From Hymenobacter translucens (GTDB lineage Bacteria > Bacteroidota > Bacteroidia > Cytophagales > Hymenobacteraceae): DNA of 64,000 bases. The DNA is taken from the NCBI RefSeq assembly GCF_020685205.1, contig NZ_JAJERB010000003.1:652893-716892 (forward strand). The letters are read 5' to 3'. A program made the position numbers and the translations under genes. Shown piece after piece: positions 1-8,456 of the stretch (its first letter is position 1; each line of letters opens with the position of its first letter). Under the pieces are notes generated by a model that was not told where the DNA came from, searched no databases, and worked only from the letters and a program-made list of their open reading frames with translations.

Positions 1-858
1 CTTGAGCTTTCCCTGGCCCAGTCCCCGGCTTCGATTGAAGCTGATCCGCCATCCGGTCTGCGCAGCTGGCTGCTGGTTTTGCACCGCTGCAACCCGGCAC
101 TGTCGTGGGGCGGGTGGGTGCACGTGCCCCTGCTGCTGGCCGCGCTCCTGCTGCTGCCCTTCGACGACCGAACCGTAACCGGCCTGAACGTGTGGATCAA
201 GCCTATCAAGTTTGCGCTGGCCGGCATTGTCTTTCTCTGGAGCCTGGCCTGGCTGCTGGCCGACCTGCCGGGGGCCGCCCAGCGGGCCGTCCGCTGGATC
301 AGCCGGGGCGTAGCGCTGAGCATGGTAGTCGAGATTGTCTGCATTTTCATTCAGGCGGCCCGGGGCACCACGTCGCACTTCAACCTGGGCTCGGCCTTCG
401 ACGGGATGATCTTCGGCGTAATGGGCATTTTCATTACGCTGAGCACTGGTCTGCTGCTTTGGGCGCTGGTGCTGATGTTGCGCTACCGGCCCTTTGGCCC
501 GGCTGCCTACGTGTGGGGAATGCGCCTGGGCTTGCTGCTGTTTCTGGTGGGCAGCGCCGTGGGCAGCAGCATGGTCAGCCGGATGGGCCACACCGTGGGA
601 GCCCCTGACGGCGGCCCCGGCCTGCCCGTTCTGGGCTGGAGCACCCGCTACGGCGACCTGCGGGCCGCACACTTCCTGGGTTTGCACGCCCTGCAGGTTC
701 TGCCTCTGGCGGGCTGGCTACTGGCGCGCTGGCGGCCCAACCTCACCCGCTCCGCGCAAACCCTGGCTATTTTCCTGTTCGCACTGCTGTACGCCGGGGC
801 AGTGGGGTTGCTTTACTGGCGCGCCGTGTCCGGCCTGCCCCTGCTGGCGCTGCGCTAG
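1..858 (+). CDS. multi-pass membrane protein of unknown function, 5' end outside window
   Basis: The frame is open from base 1 to the TAG at 858, with no ATG or GTG before a possible TTG at 79, so the gene probably starts upstream of the window. About 285 residues are visible. They form seven or so hydrophobic segments separated by short charged loops, and include a NVWIKPIKFALAG stretch that recurs in uncharacterised Bacteroidota membrane proteins (recalled, not searched). The protein should sit in the inner membrane. No catalytic motif or transporter signature is visible, so I give no function. The next gene is on the same strand 117 bases downstream. Confidence 0.7.
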   Translation, partial: LELSLAQSPASIEADPPSGLRSWLLVLHRCNPALSWGGWVHVPLLLAALLLLPFDDRTVTGLNVWIKPIKFALAGIVFLWSLAWLLADLPGAAQRAVRWISRGVALSMVVEIVCIFIQAARGTTSHFNLGSAFDGMIFGVMGIFITLSTGLLLWALVLMLRYRPFGPAAYVWGMRLGLLLFLVGSAVGSSMVSRMGHTVGAPDGGPGLPVLGWSTRYGDLRAAHFLGLHALQVLPLAGWLLARWRPNLTRSAQTLAIFLFALLYAGAVGLLYWRAVSGLPLLALR

Positions 859-975
859 GTCAGGGAGCGGCCGCCCGCTTACGCTAGCCCGCCCACCGGC
901 CTTTCCGGATGCCCCATGTAAAAGTGGCCGGAGCAGTCAGCCTTTCAGTCAACCGTAATTCCTAACCTTGTGCCC

Positions 976-1491
976 ATGTCACAACTGCCAGTCGTTACCG
1001 CCAGCCCCCTGCCCGTAAACAGTGCGCTCCGACTCGCCCACCCCCGGGCCGGCTACGTGGATGCCTACCGGGTGAAATGCTCCGGCGTGGACTCGGCGGA
1101 AGCCGCTGGCCGGCAGCTGTTCGGCAGCTCGCCAGCCTGGGTCGGCGCCCTGATGCGCCTGCGCGACACCCTGGTTCGCCCGTTCGGCCTGCGTACGTAT
1201 CCGGCAGATAAAGCGGTCCTCCCCAGCGCAGCCCTGCTTCCGAATGCCATCGTGGGGCCTTTTCGGGTCTATTCCGTTAGCCAGCAGGAAGTAGTGCTGG
1301 GGCAGAACGACCGGCACCTTGACTTTCGGGTGTCGGTACTGGTGGAGGGCACCGAGGTAGTGGTTTCAACGGCCGTATGGTTTCACAACTGGTTCGGAAC
1401 CCTGTATTTTGCGCTCGTCCGGCTTTTTCACCACCTGGTGGTACCGGCTCTGCTGCGCCACTCGTTCCGGACGTCGTCTCCTTCTGCCTGA
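976..1491 (+). CDS. DUF2867 family protein
   Basis: A 171-residue protein that resembles the DUF2867 family, soluble proteins of unknown function often found near NAD-dependent epimerase-like proteins. Motifs such as the GPFRVYSVS segment followed by a QNDRHLDFRVSVLVEG strand fit that family. The C-terminal third is hydrophobic (FGTLYFALVRLFHHLVVPALL), as is usual. I chose the ATG at 976 over an in-frame GTG six bases earlier. A TAACCTTG box (964-971), one base from the TAnnTTTG consensus, lies immediately upstream, which would give a very short leader. No catalytic residues can be named. Confidence 0.75.
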   Translation: MSQLPVVTASPLPVNSALRLAHPRAGYVDAYRVKCSGVDSAEAAGRQLFGSSPAWVGALMRLRDTLVRPFGLRTYPADKAVLPSAALLPNAIVGPFRVYSVSQQEVVLGQNDRHLDFRVSVLVEGTEVVVSTAVWFHNWFGTLYFALVRLFHHLVVPALLRHSFRTSSPSA

Positions 1492-1526
1492 TCTTTCCAG
1501 CTTCTATTCGTTTCTTCTACCAAGCC

Positions 1527-2483
1527 ATGCTTTTTATTTCGCGCCCCCTGCTCTTCCTCTTCGGACTGCTTTTTGCCCTGCACCTGTCCTTTCCCTCCGC
1601 GGCCCAAAGGAAAGGTGCGCTAACCAACGGCACCCCGGCGGTTACCACGGCCGACGGGGTAAGCCTGTACGTTAAAATCTCCGGTTCGGGGCTGCCCTGC
1701 GTGCTGGTGCCGGGCGGACCGGGCGCCGGCACCTACGCCTACGAGGCCCTGGCGGGCAAGCCCCTGGAGGAAAAGCTGCAGATGATTTACCTCGACCCGC
1801 GCGGCAGCGGCCGCTCGGCCAGCGACCCTAAAAAAGACTACTCCCTGGAGCGGCAGGTGCAGGACCTGGAAGAAGTGCGCCAGCAGCTCCGCCTCGACAA
1901 GTGGGTGGTGATGGCGCACTCGTTTGGCGGAATCGTGGCTACGGCCTACGCCAAAAAGCACCCCGAGCGGGTACAGGCCCTGATTCTATCGAACTGCATC
2001 CTGAACCTGCCCGCCACGATGGAGACGTTTACGACCTATGGCTACGGCGTGCTGCCCGCCGCCACCCGCCCGCCCCTGGACCCGGCCACGCCCCTGCCCC
2101 AGCGCTGGGGAATGGTAATGGGCCTGCTGCACCAGCAGGGTCTCTACAACAAGGTGCAGTACGCCCACGACTCGACCGCCGCGCGCGTGGGCCGGGCTAC
2201 GAAAGGCACAACGCGCAACCAGGAGTTCGGCAGCCTCGTGTTCCGCTCGCCCGGCGCCTACGTGGCCGACCAGACCGAGGGCACGGCCGGCCTGACCATG
2301 CCCGTGCTGGTGCTGACGGGCAAGGAGGACTACATCACCGGGCCCGACCACTACAAGTCTTTCCGGTTTGCCCGGCAGCAGGTGGTGGTGCTGCCCGGCC
2401 GGCACTACCCGATGCTGGAAAACCCCACGGAGTTTAATCAGGCCGTGCGGACCTTTATCAGCAAGCTGCCGCGCAAAGCGTAA
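1527..2483 (+). CDS. secreted alpha/beta hydrolase, proline iminopeptidase-like
   Basis: A 318-residue alpha/beta-hydrolase. From the ATG at 1527 the protein opens with a signal peptide ending near SAAQ, so export to the periplasm is expected; an in-frame start at 1377 would overlap DUF2867 and bury the signal. The oxyanion region is VLVPGGPGAGTY, followed by DPRGSGRS, and the nucleophile elbow is MAHSFGG with Ser as nucleophile. The acid and histidine are probably in LVLTGKEDYITG and PGRHYPMLENP. The PGGPG and DPRGSGRS motifs are those of proline iminopeptidases (peptidase S33), but substrate cannot be set from sequence. The kinase gene follows after 38 bases, so cotranscription is possible. 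Confidence 0.85.
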   Translation: MLFISRPLLFLFGLLFALHLSFPSAAQRKGALTNGTPAVTTADGVSLYVKISGSGLPCVLVPGGPGAGTYAYEALAGKPLEEKLQMIYLDPRGSGRSASDPKKDYSLERQVQDLEEVRQQLRLDKWVVMAHSFGGIVATAYAKKHPERVQALILSNCILNLPATMETFTTYGYGVLPAATRPPLDPATPLPQRWGMVMGLLHQQGLYNKVQYAHDSTAARVGRATKGTTRNQEFGSLVFRSPGAYVADQTEGTAGLTMPVLVLTGKEDYITGPDHYKSFRFARQQVVVLPGRHYPMLENPTEFNQAVRTFISKLPRKA

Positions 2484-2521
2484 ACTTCCTTTTCCGCCGC
2501 TTCGCCTTTTCCCGGCCCGCC

Positions 2522-3541
2522 ATGAACGACCGTCGCCTGCGCCTGCTGGGCATTCCGCTGCTGTCGGTGCTGATTGTGCTGCTTTCCCTGCCGGGCCAGG
2601 CTCATCCGCTCCGGGCGGGCATGGTGCTGCTGCAGTTTACCATTTCGCTGTTGTTCACCCTGGTGCTGTGGCTGGGCAACCGGGCGCTGTGGGGCGTACT
2701 GCTGCAGCGGTTTCCGGGCGTGGAGCAGACGGCCCGCCGGCTGTGGTGGCTGGTCGGGGCCTGCCTGCTGTATACCAGCGTGGCCACCCTGGCCCTGGTG
2801 GTGCTGCTTCATCAGCTGATGCCGGCCTATTTCTCACTGACGCCCCGGTTTCTGTTCAACCAGATTGCCTTCGACCTTATTCCGACCCTGATTGTGCAGC
2901 TGATCTACGAAAGCCGGCACTTCTTCGGGCAGTGGGAGCACAACCTGCGCCGGGCCGAGCAGCTCAGCCGGGCCGGGGTGCAAAGTCAGCTCGAGGCCCT
3001 GCAGAACCAGCTCGACCCGCACTTTCTGTTTAACAGCCTCAACACCCTCTCCGCGCTAATCGACGCCCAGAACGAGCCGGCCCAGCAGTTTGTGGAGCAG
3101 CTGGCCGACGTGTACCGCTACGTGCTGGAAAGCCGGAACCAGCCCACGGTGCCCCTGGCCGAGGAGCTGGCCTTCGTGGATGCCTACCTGGCCCTGCAGA
3201 AGGTTCGGTTTCGCGACAACCTGCGGGTGGAGCAGCACGTTCCGGCGGCGCTGCTCCGCCACCGGGTGGCGCCCCTGAGCGTGCAGGTGCTGGTGGAAAA
3301 CGCGCTTAAGCACAACGTAGTGAGCCGGGAGCACCCGTTGTCGGTCAGCATTACGGCCGAGGACGGGTTTCTGCGGGTGCAGAACTCGTTTCGGCCCCGG
3401 GCCAGTGGCCTCGGCGCCAGCACGGGCCTGGGCTTGCAGAATACCGTGCACCGCTACGAGCTGCTGCAGGCGCCGCACCCCGTCCGCATCGAAGCCGCTG
3501 CGGCCACCTTCACCGTCTGGCTGCCCCTGCTCCCGGCCTAG
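2522..3541 (+). CDS. LytS-family sensor histidine kinase (TCS 1)
   Basis: A 339-residue inner-membrane kinase. The first ~130 residues hold four hydrophobic segments with short loops and no recognisable extracellular sensor domain. The His_kinase (PF06580) motif is QLDPHFLFNSLN, with phospho-acceptor His about residue 167, and the ATP-binding N-box is LVENALKHN, followed by a GLGLQN glycine box. It should phosphorylate the LytTR regulator encoded 108 bases downstream. The two genes are separated by a tandem heptamer tract. The signal is unknown. Confidence 0.92.
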   Translation: MNDRRLRLLGIPLLSVLIVLLSLPGQAHPLRAGMVLLQFTISLLFTLVLWLGNRALWGVLLQRFPGVEQTARRLWWLVGACLLYTSVATLALVVLLHQLMPAYFSLTPRFLFNQIAFDLIPTLIVQLIYESRHFFGQWEHNLRRAEQLSRAGVQSQLEALQNQLDPHFLFNSLNTLSALIDAQNEPAQQFVEQLADVYRYVLESRNQPTVPLAEELAFVDAYLALQKVRFRDNLRVEQHVPAALLRHRVAPLSVQVLVENALKHNVVSREHPLSVSITAEDGFLRVQNSFRPRASGLGASTGLGLQNTVHRYELLQAPHPVRIEAAAATFTVWLPLLPA

Positions 3542-3543
3542 GC

Positions 3544-3599
3544 TGGTTGTTGGTTGTTGGTTGTTGGTTGTTGGTTGTTGGTTGTTGGTTGTTGGTTGT
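3544..3599 (+). repeat. tandem 7-base repeat, eight perfect copies
   Basis: The unit TGGTTGT is repeated eight times without a mismatch, starting three bases after the stop codon of the LytS kinase and ending 50 bases before the LytTR regulator start. It is non-coding. Because the copies are perfect, slippage during replication could change copy number and so the spacing or mRNA structure between the two cistrons. Confidence 0.97.
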
Positions 3600-3649
3600 T
3601 TAAGGAAAATAGCGGCGGATTCCCTTAAATCAATTCTTAATTGAAACCC

Positions 3650-4411
3650 ATGACCGTCCTGCTGCTGGAAGATGAGTACCCCGCCGCCGAGCGGCTGCAG
3701 CGGCTGCTCAGCCAGGCCGCCCCCGACGCTCAGGTGGTAGCCACCCTCGACAGCGTGGCCGGCGCGGTAGCCTGGCTGACCTCGCACCCGGCTCCGGACC
3801 TTATCATCTCCGACATCCAGCTGGCCGACGGCCTGAGCCTCGATGTATTCGACCAGGTGCTGGTGCCCAGCCCGGTTATCTTCGCCACGGCCTACGATGC
3901 CTACGCCCTGCGCGCCTTTAAAGCCAACAGCGTCGACTACCTGCTCAAGCCCGTGAAGCTGGCCGAGTTGACGGCAGCTTTGCGCAAGCTCGCCGAGTGG
4001 CGTACGCCCCAGGCGCCGGCCCAGCGTCTGGAAACCCTGCGCGACAGTCTGCCCCGGCCCGAGCGCCAGTTTAAAAACCGGTTTCTGGTACGCAGCGGGG
4101 AGCAGCTGCTACCGCTCCCGGTAAGCCAGGTGGCGTGGTTCCAGAGCCGGCACGAAGTCACGACCCTGGTGGCTACCGATGGTCGCCGCTTTGTGGTCGA
4201 CTACCCGCTCGAACAGCTCGAGCAGCTGCTGAGCCCCGAGCAGTTTTTCCGGCTCAACCGGCAGTTCATTGCCCACCTGCAGGCCGTGCAGCGCCTGCAC
4301 CCCCACTTCAACGGAAAGCTCAAGCTCGACCTCACCCCCGCGCCCAGCGAAGACGTGCTGGTCAGCCGCGAAAAAGCCGGGGCGTTTAAAACCTGGCTGG
4401 AAGGAAGCTAA
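3650..4411 (+). CDS. LytTR-family response regulator (TCS 1)
   Basis: A 253-residue regulator: receiver domain (about residues 1-115) and LytTR DNA-binding domain (about 150-250). The acidic pocket is LLEDE, the phospho-acceptor is Asp55 in IISDIQLADG, and the conserved lysine is in DYLLKPVK near residue 100. The LytTR part has FLVRSGEQLLPLP and RLNRQFIAHL. I chose the ATG at 3650 over a TTG nine bases earlier. It is the expected partner of the preceding LytS kinase and should bind direct-repeat DNA sites near its targets. Confidence 0.93.
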   Translation: MTVLLLEDEYPAAERLQRLLSQAAPDAQVVATLDSVAGAVAWLTSHPAPDLIISDIQLADGLSLDVFDQVLVPSPVIFATAYDAYALRAFKANSVDYLLKPVKLAELTAALRKLAEWRTPQAPAQRLETLRDSLPRPERQFKNRFLVRSGEQLLPLPVSQVAWFQSRHEVTTLVATDGRRFVVDYPLEQLEQLLSPEQFFRLNRQFIAHLQAVQRLHPHFNGKLKLDLTPAPSEDVLVSREKAGAFKTWLEGS

Positions 4412-4549
4412 TACACTGACGCTGGATGAGCAGTGTGTAAGAAATGGTGAGCGGGGCCGGGAGCTGATGAAGCTGGATAGGAAAGTTTCCTGTTCCGCGC
4501 ATTAAAGCTCAACCCAGCAGCACGTTGCTCACAGTAGCACCTTCAAGCC

Positions 4550-5332
4550 TTACCGGTCCAGCCAGGCGCGGAAGGAGGCTACCTTTTCCCGGCTGACCAG
4601 CACGTCGCCCTCGGGCGCGGGGGGCGAAAGCACGGTTTTCAGGCGGGAGTTGGTGAAGTGAATGATGTCCTGGATGGCATCCTGGTGCACGAGGTACGCC
4701 CGGTTGACCCGGAAGAAGTGACGGGGGTCCAGCAGCTTTTCCAGCTGCTCCAGCGTCTGGTCGACCACGAAGCGACGGTTCTCGCGGGTCTGCACGAAGG
4801 TGGCTTTCTCGAGGCTGAAGAAGTAGCTGATGTTCTCGACCGGAATGATCTTCAGGTGCTCGCCCACCTTTACCACGAACTGCTTTTTGTACTGTTTCTG
4901 GGGCTGAAGCTGCTGCAGCACCTGAGTCAGCAAAGCCGGGTCGAAGGCCGGGGCCGGCGCCGTGGGAGCCGAGGCCCGCAAGGCCCGCAGCTTGTCGACG
5001 GCTCCCTGCAGCTCCTGCTCGTCGATGGGCTTGAGCAGGTAGTCGATGCTGTTCACTTTGAACGCACGCAGGGCGTAGGCATCGTAGGCCGTGGTGAAGA
5101 TAACCGGGCAGCGCACCTCCACCCGATCAAACAGCTCAAAGCTCAGTCCGTCCGCCAGGTGAATATCGAGAAACAGCACGTCCGGCCGTTCGGCAGCCCC
5201 CTGGAGCAACGCCACGGCGGCTTCCACCGAGTCGGCGGTGCCGCGCACGTCCACGGGTGGGTACTGCCGGCGCAGCAGGTCGGTAAGCCGTCGTGCGGCC
5301 AGGGGCTCGTCTTCGATAACGTAGGCTGTCAT
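4550..5332 (-). CDS. LytTR-family response regulator (TCS 2)
   Basis: A 260-residue receiver plus LytTR protein, closely similar in layout to the regulator at 3650. The acidic pocket is VIEDE, Asp56 in LFLDIHLADG is the phospho-acceptor, and the lysine is in DYLLKPID. The LytTR domain has FVVKVGEHLKIIP and FRVNRAYLVHQ. A CACCTTTG box on the minus strand (5366-5373) lies 33 bases upstream of the ATG at 5332 and excludes a longer start at 5404. Its probable kinase is the minus-strand LytS gene at 6410-7477, but a plus-strand gene lies between them. Confidence 0.92.
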   Translation of the reverse strand: MTAYVIEDEPLAARRLTDLLRRQYPPVDVRGTADSVEAAVALLQGAAERPDVLFLDIHLADGLSFELFDRVEVRCPVIFTTAYDAYALRAFKVNSIDYLLKPIDEQELQGAVDKLRALRASAPTAPAPAFDPALLTQVLQQLQPQKQYKKQFVVKVGEHLKIIPVENISYFFSLEKATFVQTRENRRFVVDQTLEQLEKLLDPRHFFRVNRAYLVHQDAIQDIIHFTNSRLKTVLSPPAPEGDVLVSREKVASFRAWLDR

Positions 5333-5365
5333 TCCGATCGAATGGGGAACAGGGGGTTGCGCTGA

Positions 5366-5373
5366 CAAAGGTG
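5366..5373 (-). promoter_or_regulatory. candidate -7 box for TCS 2 regulator
   Basis: Read on the minus strand this is CACCTTTG, one base from the Bacteroidota TAnnTTTG consensus, 33 bases before the regulator ATG. No clear -33 TTG was found. Confidence 0.5.
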
Positions 5374-5424
5374 GGGAATATGGCGGATTGCTACTCTTTG
5401 GCACGAAAACCCCTCTCCATCGAG

Positions 5425-5473
5425 TTCACGAAACTCATCTCCCATCGCGTTTATTGAACTTTGATTTCGTGAA
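5425..5473. repeat. 9-base inverted repeat in divergent promoter region
   Basis: TTCACGAAA (5425-5433) and TTTCGTGAA (5465-5473) are perfect inverted repeats with a 31-base spacer; flanking bases (CGAG/CGAG) extend the match imperfectly. The element lies between the LytTR regulator (minus) and the lipoprotein-like gene (plus), so it could be a binding site for a dimeric regulator. Confidence 0.55.
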
Positions 5474-5613
5474 CGAGTTTTTTGAACTCAAACTGAACCG
5501 TAGCGGGCTTTTGGTAGTCTTGTGAGCACCCCTTGGCAGCAGTTCACTCAAAGGAGGGTTTGTTTTTATAGACCTTTGCCGGTAAGTCCTGCTTCGCTAT
5601 AATAGATCACCCT

Positions 5614-6291
5614 ATGCCTACTCGTTTGTGCTTACGCGTGCTTCTGCACCTCATTCTGATTGTCACTTGCACATATTGTGGCCCAACTATCAGCGAAGAA
5701 GAACGGCAGGCTGCTGAGCAGTTGCATGACGACACCATTGACGTCACGTCATTTGACATCGAGCGGGAAAACAGCCCGGCGCTGGCAAAATGGACAGCAG
5801 TGGAAGCTGGCCGGGAAATAATCTGTACCCCGCCTGGCTGGACGCCTCACCGAGAGGATGGAACGCTCGTCATCCTTGCGCCTGATAACGCCGATAGTAC
5901 GGAGCGGATCAGCTTCACTCGCTTTGAGAAAGATACACCTTCGTTGGACTATCCAGCCCTGGCTCAGCAACTAATAAATGCACCCTTTCCCGGCTTCCAG
6001 CTGGCAGAAGGGGATACAGTCAAGAAGCTGATGTTTCAGCATGATTTCGCCGTCGAACGAGATGTAAGCTTACGTGCTAAGGGCCGGGACTTTCACGCCT
6101 ATTGCTTAGTGTATGTGAATGATCGTAACCTGTACCACTTCCGCATCATTTTGGCGAAGAGCCGATTAAAAGCCTATCAAGGCGACCTCATCGACGACAT
6201 TGTCGGAAATCTACAGATCGATCGAAAGCACCTGATGAGGAATGACAACCCCTTACAACAGGTCATCTATCTAACAGGTCATCTTAACTAA
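5614..6291 (+). CDS. secreted or lipoprotein-like protein of unknown function, AT-richer
   Basis: A 225-residue protein I do not recognise. The N-terminus is a short basic stretch followed by a hydrophobic segment ending in LIVTCTYCG, so a signal peptide is clear; either Cys could be the lipidated residue, although neither lipobox is canonical. The mature part is polar and mixed alpha/beta with no visible catalytic motif. The base composition differs from the neighbours: the 60 bases from 5641 contain 27 G or C, whereas most of the window is well above that. The gene lies between the regulator and kinase of TCS 2 on the opposite strand, consistent with insertion, perhaps by transfer. Confidence 0.75.
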   Translation: MPTRLCLRVLLHLILIVTCTYCGPTISEEERQAAEQLHDDTIDVTSFDIERENSPALAKWTAVEAGREIICTPPGWTPHREDGTLVILAPDNADSTERISFTRFEKDTPSLDYPALAQQLINAPFPGFQLAEGDTVKKLMFQHDFAVERDVSLRAKGRDFHAYCLVYVNDRNLYHFRIILAKSRLKAYQGDLIDDIVGNLQIDRKHLMRNDNPLQQVIYLTGHLN

Positions 6292-6409
6292 GTCAACCAT
6301 ACATGTAATAGCGTAATGACTGCTGGGAGATACGGCACTTAGCGGCAATGCTTGTAGGGGATAGGACTAGTTCAGGAAAACGGTGGAATAGCTAAACCTA
6401 ACGCTATCC

Positions 6410-7477
6410 TCACATCAGACTTAATACCGGCAAGGTCACGGTAAACTCGGTATCGGTGCGCGCCACGCGCACGGGCTCGTCGGTAAGGTGGGCATAGCGG
6501 GCCGTCAGGTTGGGCAGCCCGATTCCCAGCGACTCTTCGGGGCCCAGGCGGCGGGGGCGCAAGGTGTTCTGGACGCTCAGGGTCTGGGCCTCCGGGTCGA
6601 GGGTGATGCGCAGGTGCAGGGGCTGATCGACGCTGGCGGCATTGTGCTTGAGGGCATTTTCCAGCAGCAGCTGCAGGCTCAAAGGCGGCACGACGCAGTT
6701 AGCCGGCACGGCGGCCGGGTCGGGCAACTCGGTGCGCAGGGCCTCGCCATAGCGGATGTTCTGCAGAAACAGGTAGGACCGGGCAAACTCCAGCTCGTCG
6801 GCCAGGGGCACCACCTCGCGCTGCCGGGCGTCGAGCACGTAGCGGTACACCTGGGAAAGCTGCCGGATAAAGCGCACCGCCAGCTGGGGCTCTTCTTCCA
6901 CGAGCGACGTCAGCGCGTTCAGGGCGTTGAACATGAAGTGCGGGTCGAGCTGCTGGCGCAGGGACTCGGCCTCAGCCTGGGCTTTTTCCTTTTGCAGCCG
7001 CTCGTTGCTTACCACGGCCTCCCGCCAGCCCAGCAGAAACGAGCGGCTGTGCATGAACATCGAAATCAGGGCCGTGATAACCAGTGGAAACACGTAGCCC
7101 TGCACGTAGGGGGCCGTGAACAGCACCGCCGGACTCTTGCCCCGGTACAGCACAAACCCCAGCCGTACCAGGAAGATAACCACCAGGGAGCCGCCCAGCG
7201 ACACCAGTACCGTGAGCACCAGACGCTTGCCGGGCGACTGCTTCCAGCGCACGTATTTGTCGAGCCAGTCCACGGAGTAGCCGTTGGCCAGCCAGAGCCC
7301 GCAGGTGTAGATCGTGGTTAGGGTAAAGCTCAGCAGCAGCTCCCGTGGGCTGCTCAGGCACTCCAGGCAGGTGAGCAGCGTCATCGTCACGGACACGCCC
7401 AGCAATATCAGCCCCACTTTCAGCCAGGGACGCAAAGCGCGGAGCGGCGGCATCGTGGGAGCGTGTCGGGCAGGCAT
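6410..7477 (-). CDS. LytS-family sensor histidine kinase (TCS 2)
   Basis: A 355-residue membrane kinase with four hydrophobic segments in the first ~150 residues, then a short coiled linker (SNERLQKEKAQAEAESLRQ) and the phospho-acceptor motif QQLDPHFMFNALN, His about residue 180. The ATP-binding part has LLENALKHN and GIGLPNL. A minus-strand TATCTTGC box (7518-7525) lies 40 bases before the chosen ATG at 7477; ATGs at 7507 and 7453 remain possible. The natural partner is the LytTR regulator at 4550-5332, now separated by about 1.1 kb holding one opposite-strand gene. Confidence 0.9.
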   Translation of the reverse strand: MPARHAPTMPPLRALRPWLKVGLILLGVSVTMTLLTCLECLSSPRELLLSFTLTTIYTCGLWLANGYSVDWLDKYVRWKQSPGKRLVLTVLVSLGGSLVVIFLVRLGFVLYRGKSPAVLFTAPYVQGYVFPLVITALISMFMHSRSFLLGWREAVVSNERLQKEKAQAEAESLRQQLDPHFMFNALNALTSLVEEEPQLAVRFIRQLSQVYRYVLDARQREVVPLADELEFARSYLFLQNIRYGEALRTELPDPAAVPANCVVPPLSLQLLLENALKHNAASVDQPLHLRITLDPEAQTLSVQNTLRPRRLGPEESLGIGLPNLTARYAHLTDEPVRVARTDTEFTVTLPVLSLM

Positions 7478-7633
7478 GGAGCAGGAATCAGGAGGTAGGG
7501 CCGGCATGGGAAGACGGGCAAGATACGGTCTGGATACAGGAGTCAGGAGCCGGAAGCCTGGAGAAAGCAAGTTGGTAAAACACGCCTCCCGGGATCAGGC
7601 GGCGCGTTTGACCCGGCTCCGACTCCTGGCTCG

Positions 7634-8323
7634 TTATTTCGCCGCCTGGGCTTCGTAGGATTTCAGACGGCTCAGCACCTGCCGCTCGCCCCAGGCGGGC
7701 AGCAGCGGGCTGGCGGGCCGGGCGGCGGCGAAGCGGACCTTGGCTTCCTCGAAAACCGGCTTGGCCACGTCGGCCCCGCCCCCGAACATCTTGGGCATAA
7801 AGTACAGCTGGTTGCCCTGCACCAGGTAGATGCGCGGGTTGGCCGGGTTCAGTTTTTTGGCCTGGTCCAGGGCTTCCTTGATCTGGGGCGAATACTTGCC
7901 CGAGCGAGCCATCGGGTTGATGCCCAGCCGCGCCTGGTGGATGTAGGCCTGCAGCACCAGCAGCTCCGACTCGTCGCCCTTCAGCTTGCGGGCCTGGGCC
8001 AGCGAAGCCTCGGCCTGGTCCAGGTTTTTGTCTTTCACGTCACTGCTTTCCTTACCTTGGAAGGTGGCTATGAGCAGGGCGTAGGCGCGGTGGTAGGCGG
8101 GCAGCCAGTCGGCGGGAGCGGCGGCGCTGGCCCGCTCAAACTTGCTGGCCAGTTCCTTTAACTGCACCGGGTCGCCGGTGCGGTACAGCTCCTTGACGGC
8201 TGCGGCCATCAGGTCGGTGTAGCCGGCCGGAGCAGCGCTAGGGGCAGTGGCCGGGGTGGTTTGCTGGGCGGTGGCCGAAAGGGAGGCACAGGCCAGGGCG
8301 AGGAAAAGCAGGGTCTTTTTCAT
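7634..8323 (-). CDS. secreted TPR-like protein
   Basis: A 229-residue protein with a signal peptide cleaved near SATAQ. The mature part is helical with alternating small and aromatic residues in the style of tetratricopeptide repeats (for example ADWLPAYHRAYALLIATF, LVLQAYIHQARLGINP and NPRIYLVQGNQLYFMP). It is probably periplasmic. The start is the ATG at 8323, which places the signal peptide first. It lies 133 bases downstream of the TonB-dependent receptor on the same strand and has its own copy of that gene's upstream module, so the two are probably expressed together. No enzymatic motif is seen. Confidence 0.8.
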   Translation of the reverse strand: MKKTLLFLALACASLSATAQQTTPATAPSAAPAGYTDLMAAAVKELYRTGDPVQLKELASKFERASAAAPADWLPAYHRAYALLIATFQGKESSDVKDKNLDQAEASLAQARKLKGDESELLVLQAYIHQARLGINPMARSGKYSPQIKEALDQAKKLNPANPRIYLVQGNQLYFMPKMFGGGADVAKPVFEEAKVRFAAARPASPLLPAWGERQVLSRLKSYEAQAAK

Positions 8324-8368
8324 GGAAGTTGGAAAGAGGTTGATGGGGAAAGGAAGACGGGGGTTGGC

Positions 8369-8449
8369 GTGATGATGCAAAGGTGGGCGGCGGCGCGGGC
8401 GGCGGAAAGTTTAGGTTGCCGAAGCGTCAGATCAGGCGGATGAAGCGTA
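8369..8449 (-). promoter_or_regulatory. promoter module copy B (upstream of TPR-like gene)
   Basis: This holds a 37-base box (8413-8449) that matches 33 of 37 bases of a box upstream of the TonB-dependent receptor, then a 27-base spacer, a minus-strand CACCTTTG -7 box (8378-8385) and a shared ATCATCAC just downstream. The spacing is one base different from the other copy. The box sits where an activator would bind. Confidence 0.7.
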
Positions 8450-8456
8450 GGGGCCG

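Noticed and set aside
2368..3033. Long Pro/Ala-rich frame overlapping the LytS kinase
   Set aside because: It is a shadow of the GC-rich kinase gene in another frame, without a recognisable domain.
5614..6291. Insert between TCS 2 genes as a mobile element
   Set aside because: No transposase, terminal inverted repeat or target-site duplication was seen, so it is reported only as a composition outlier.
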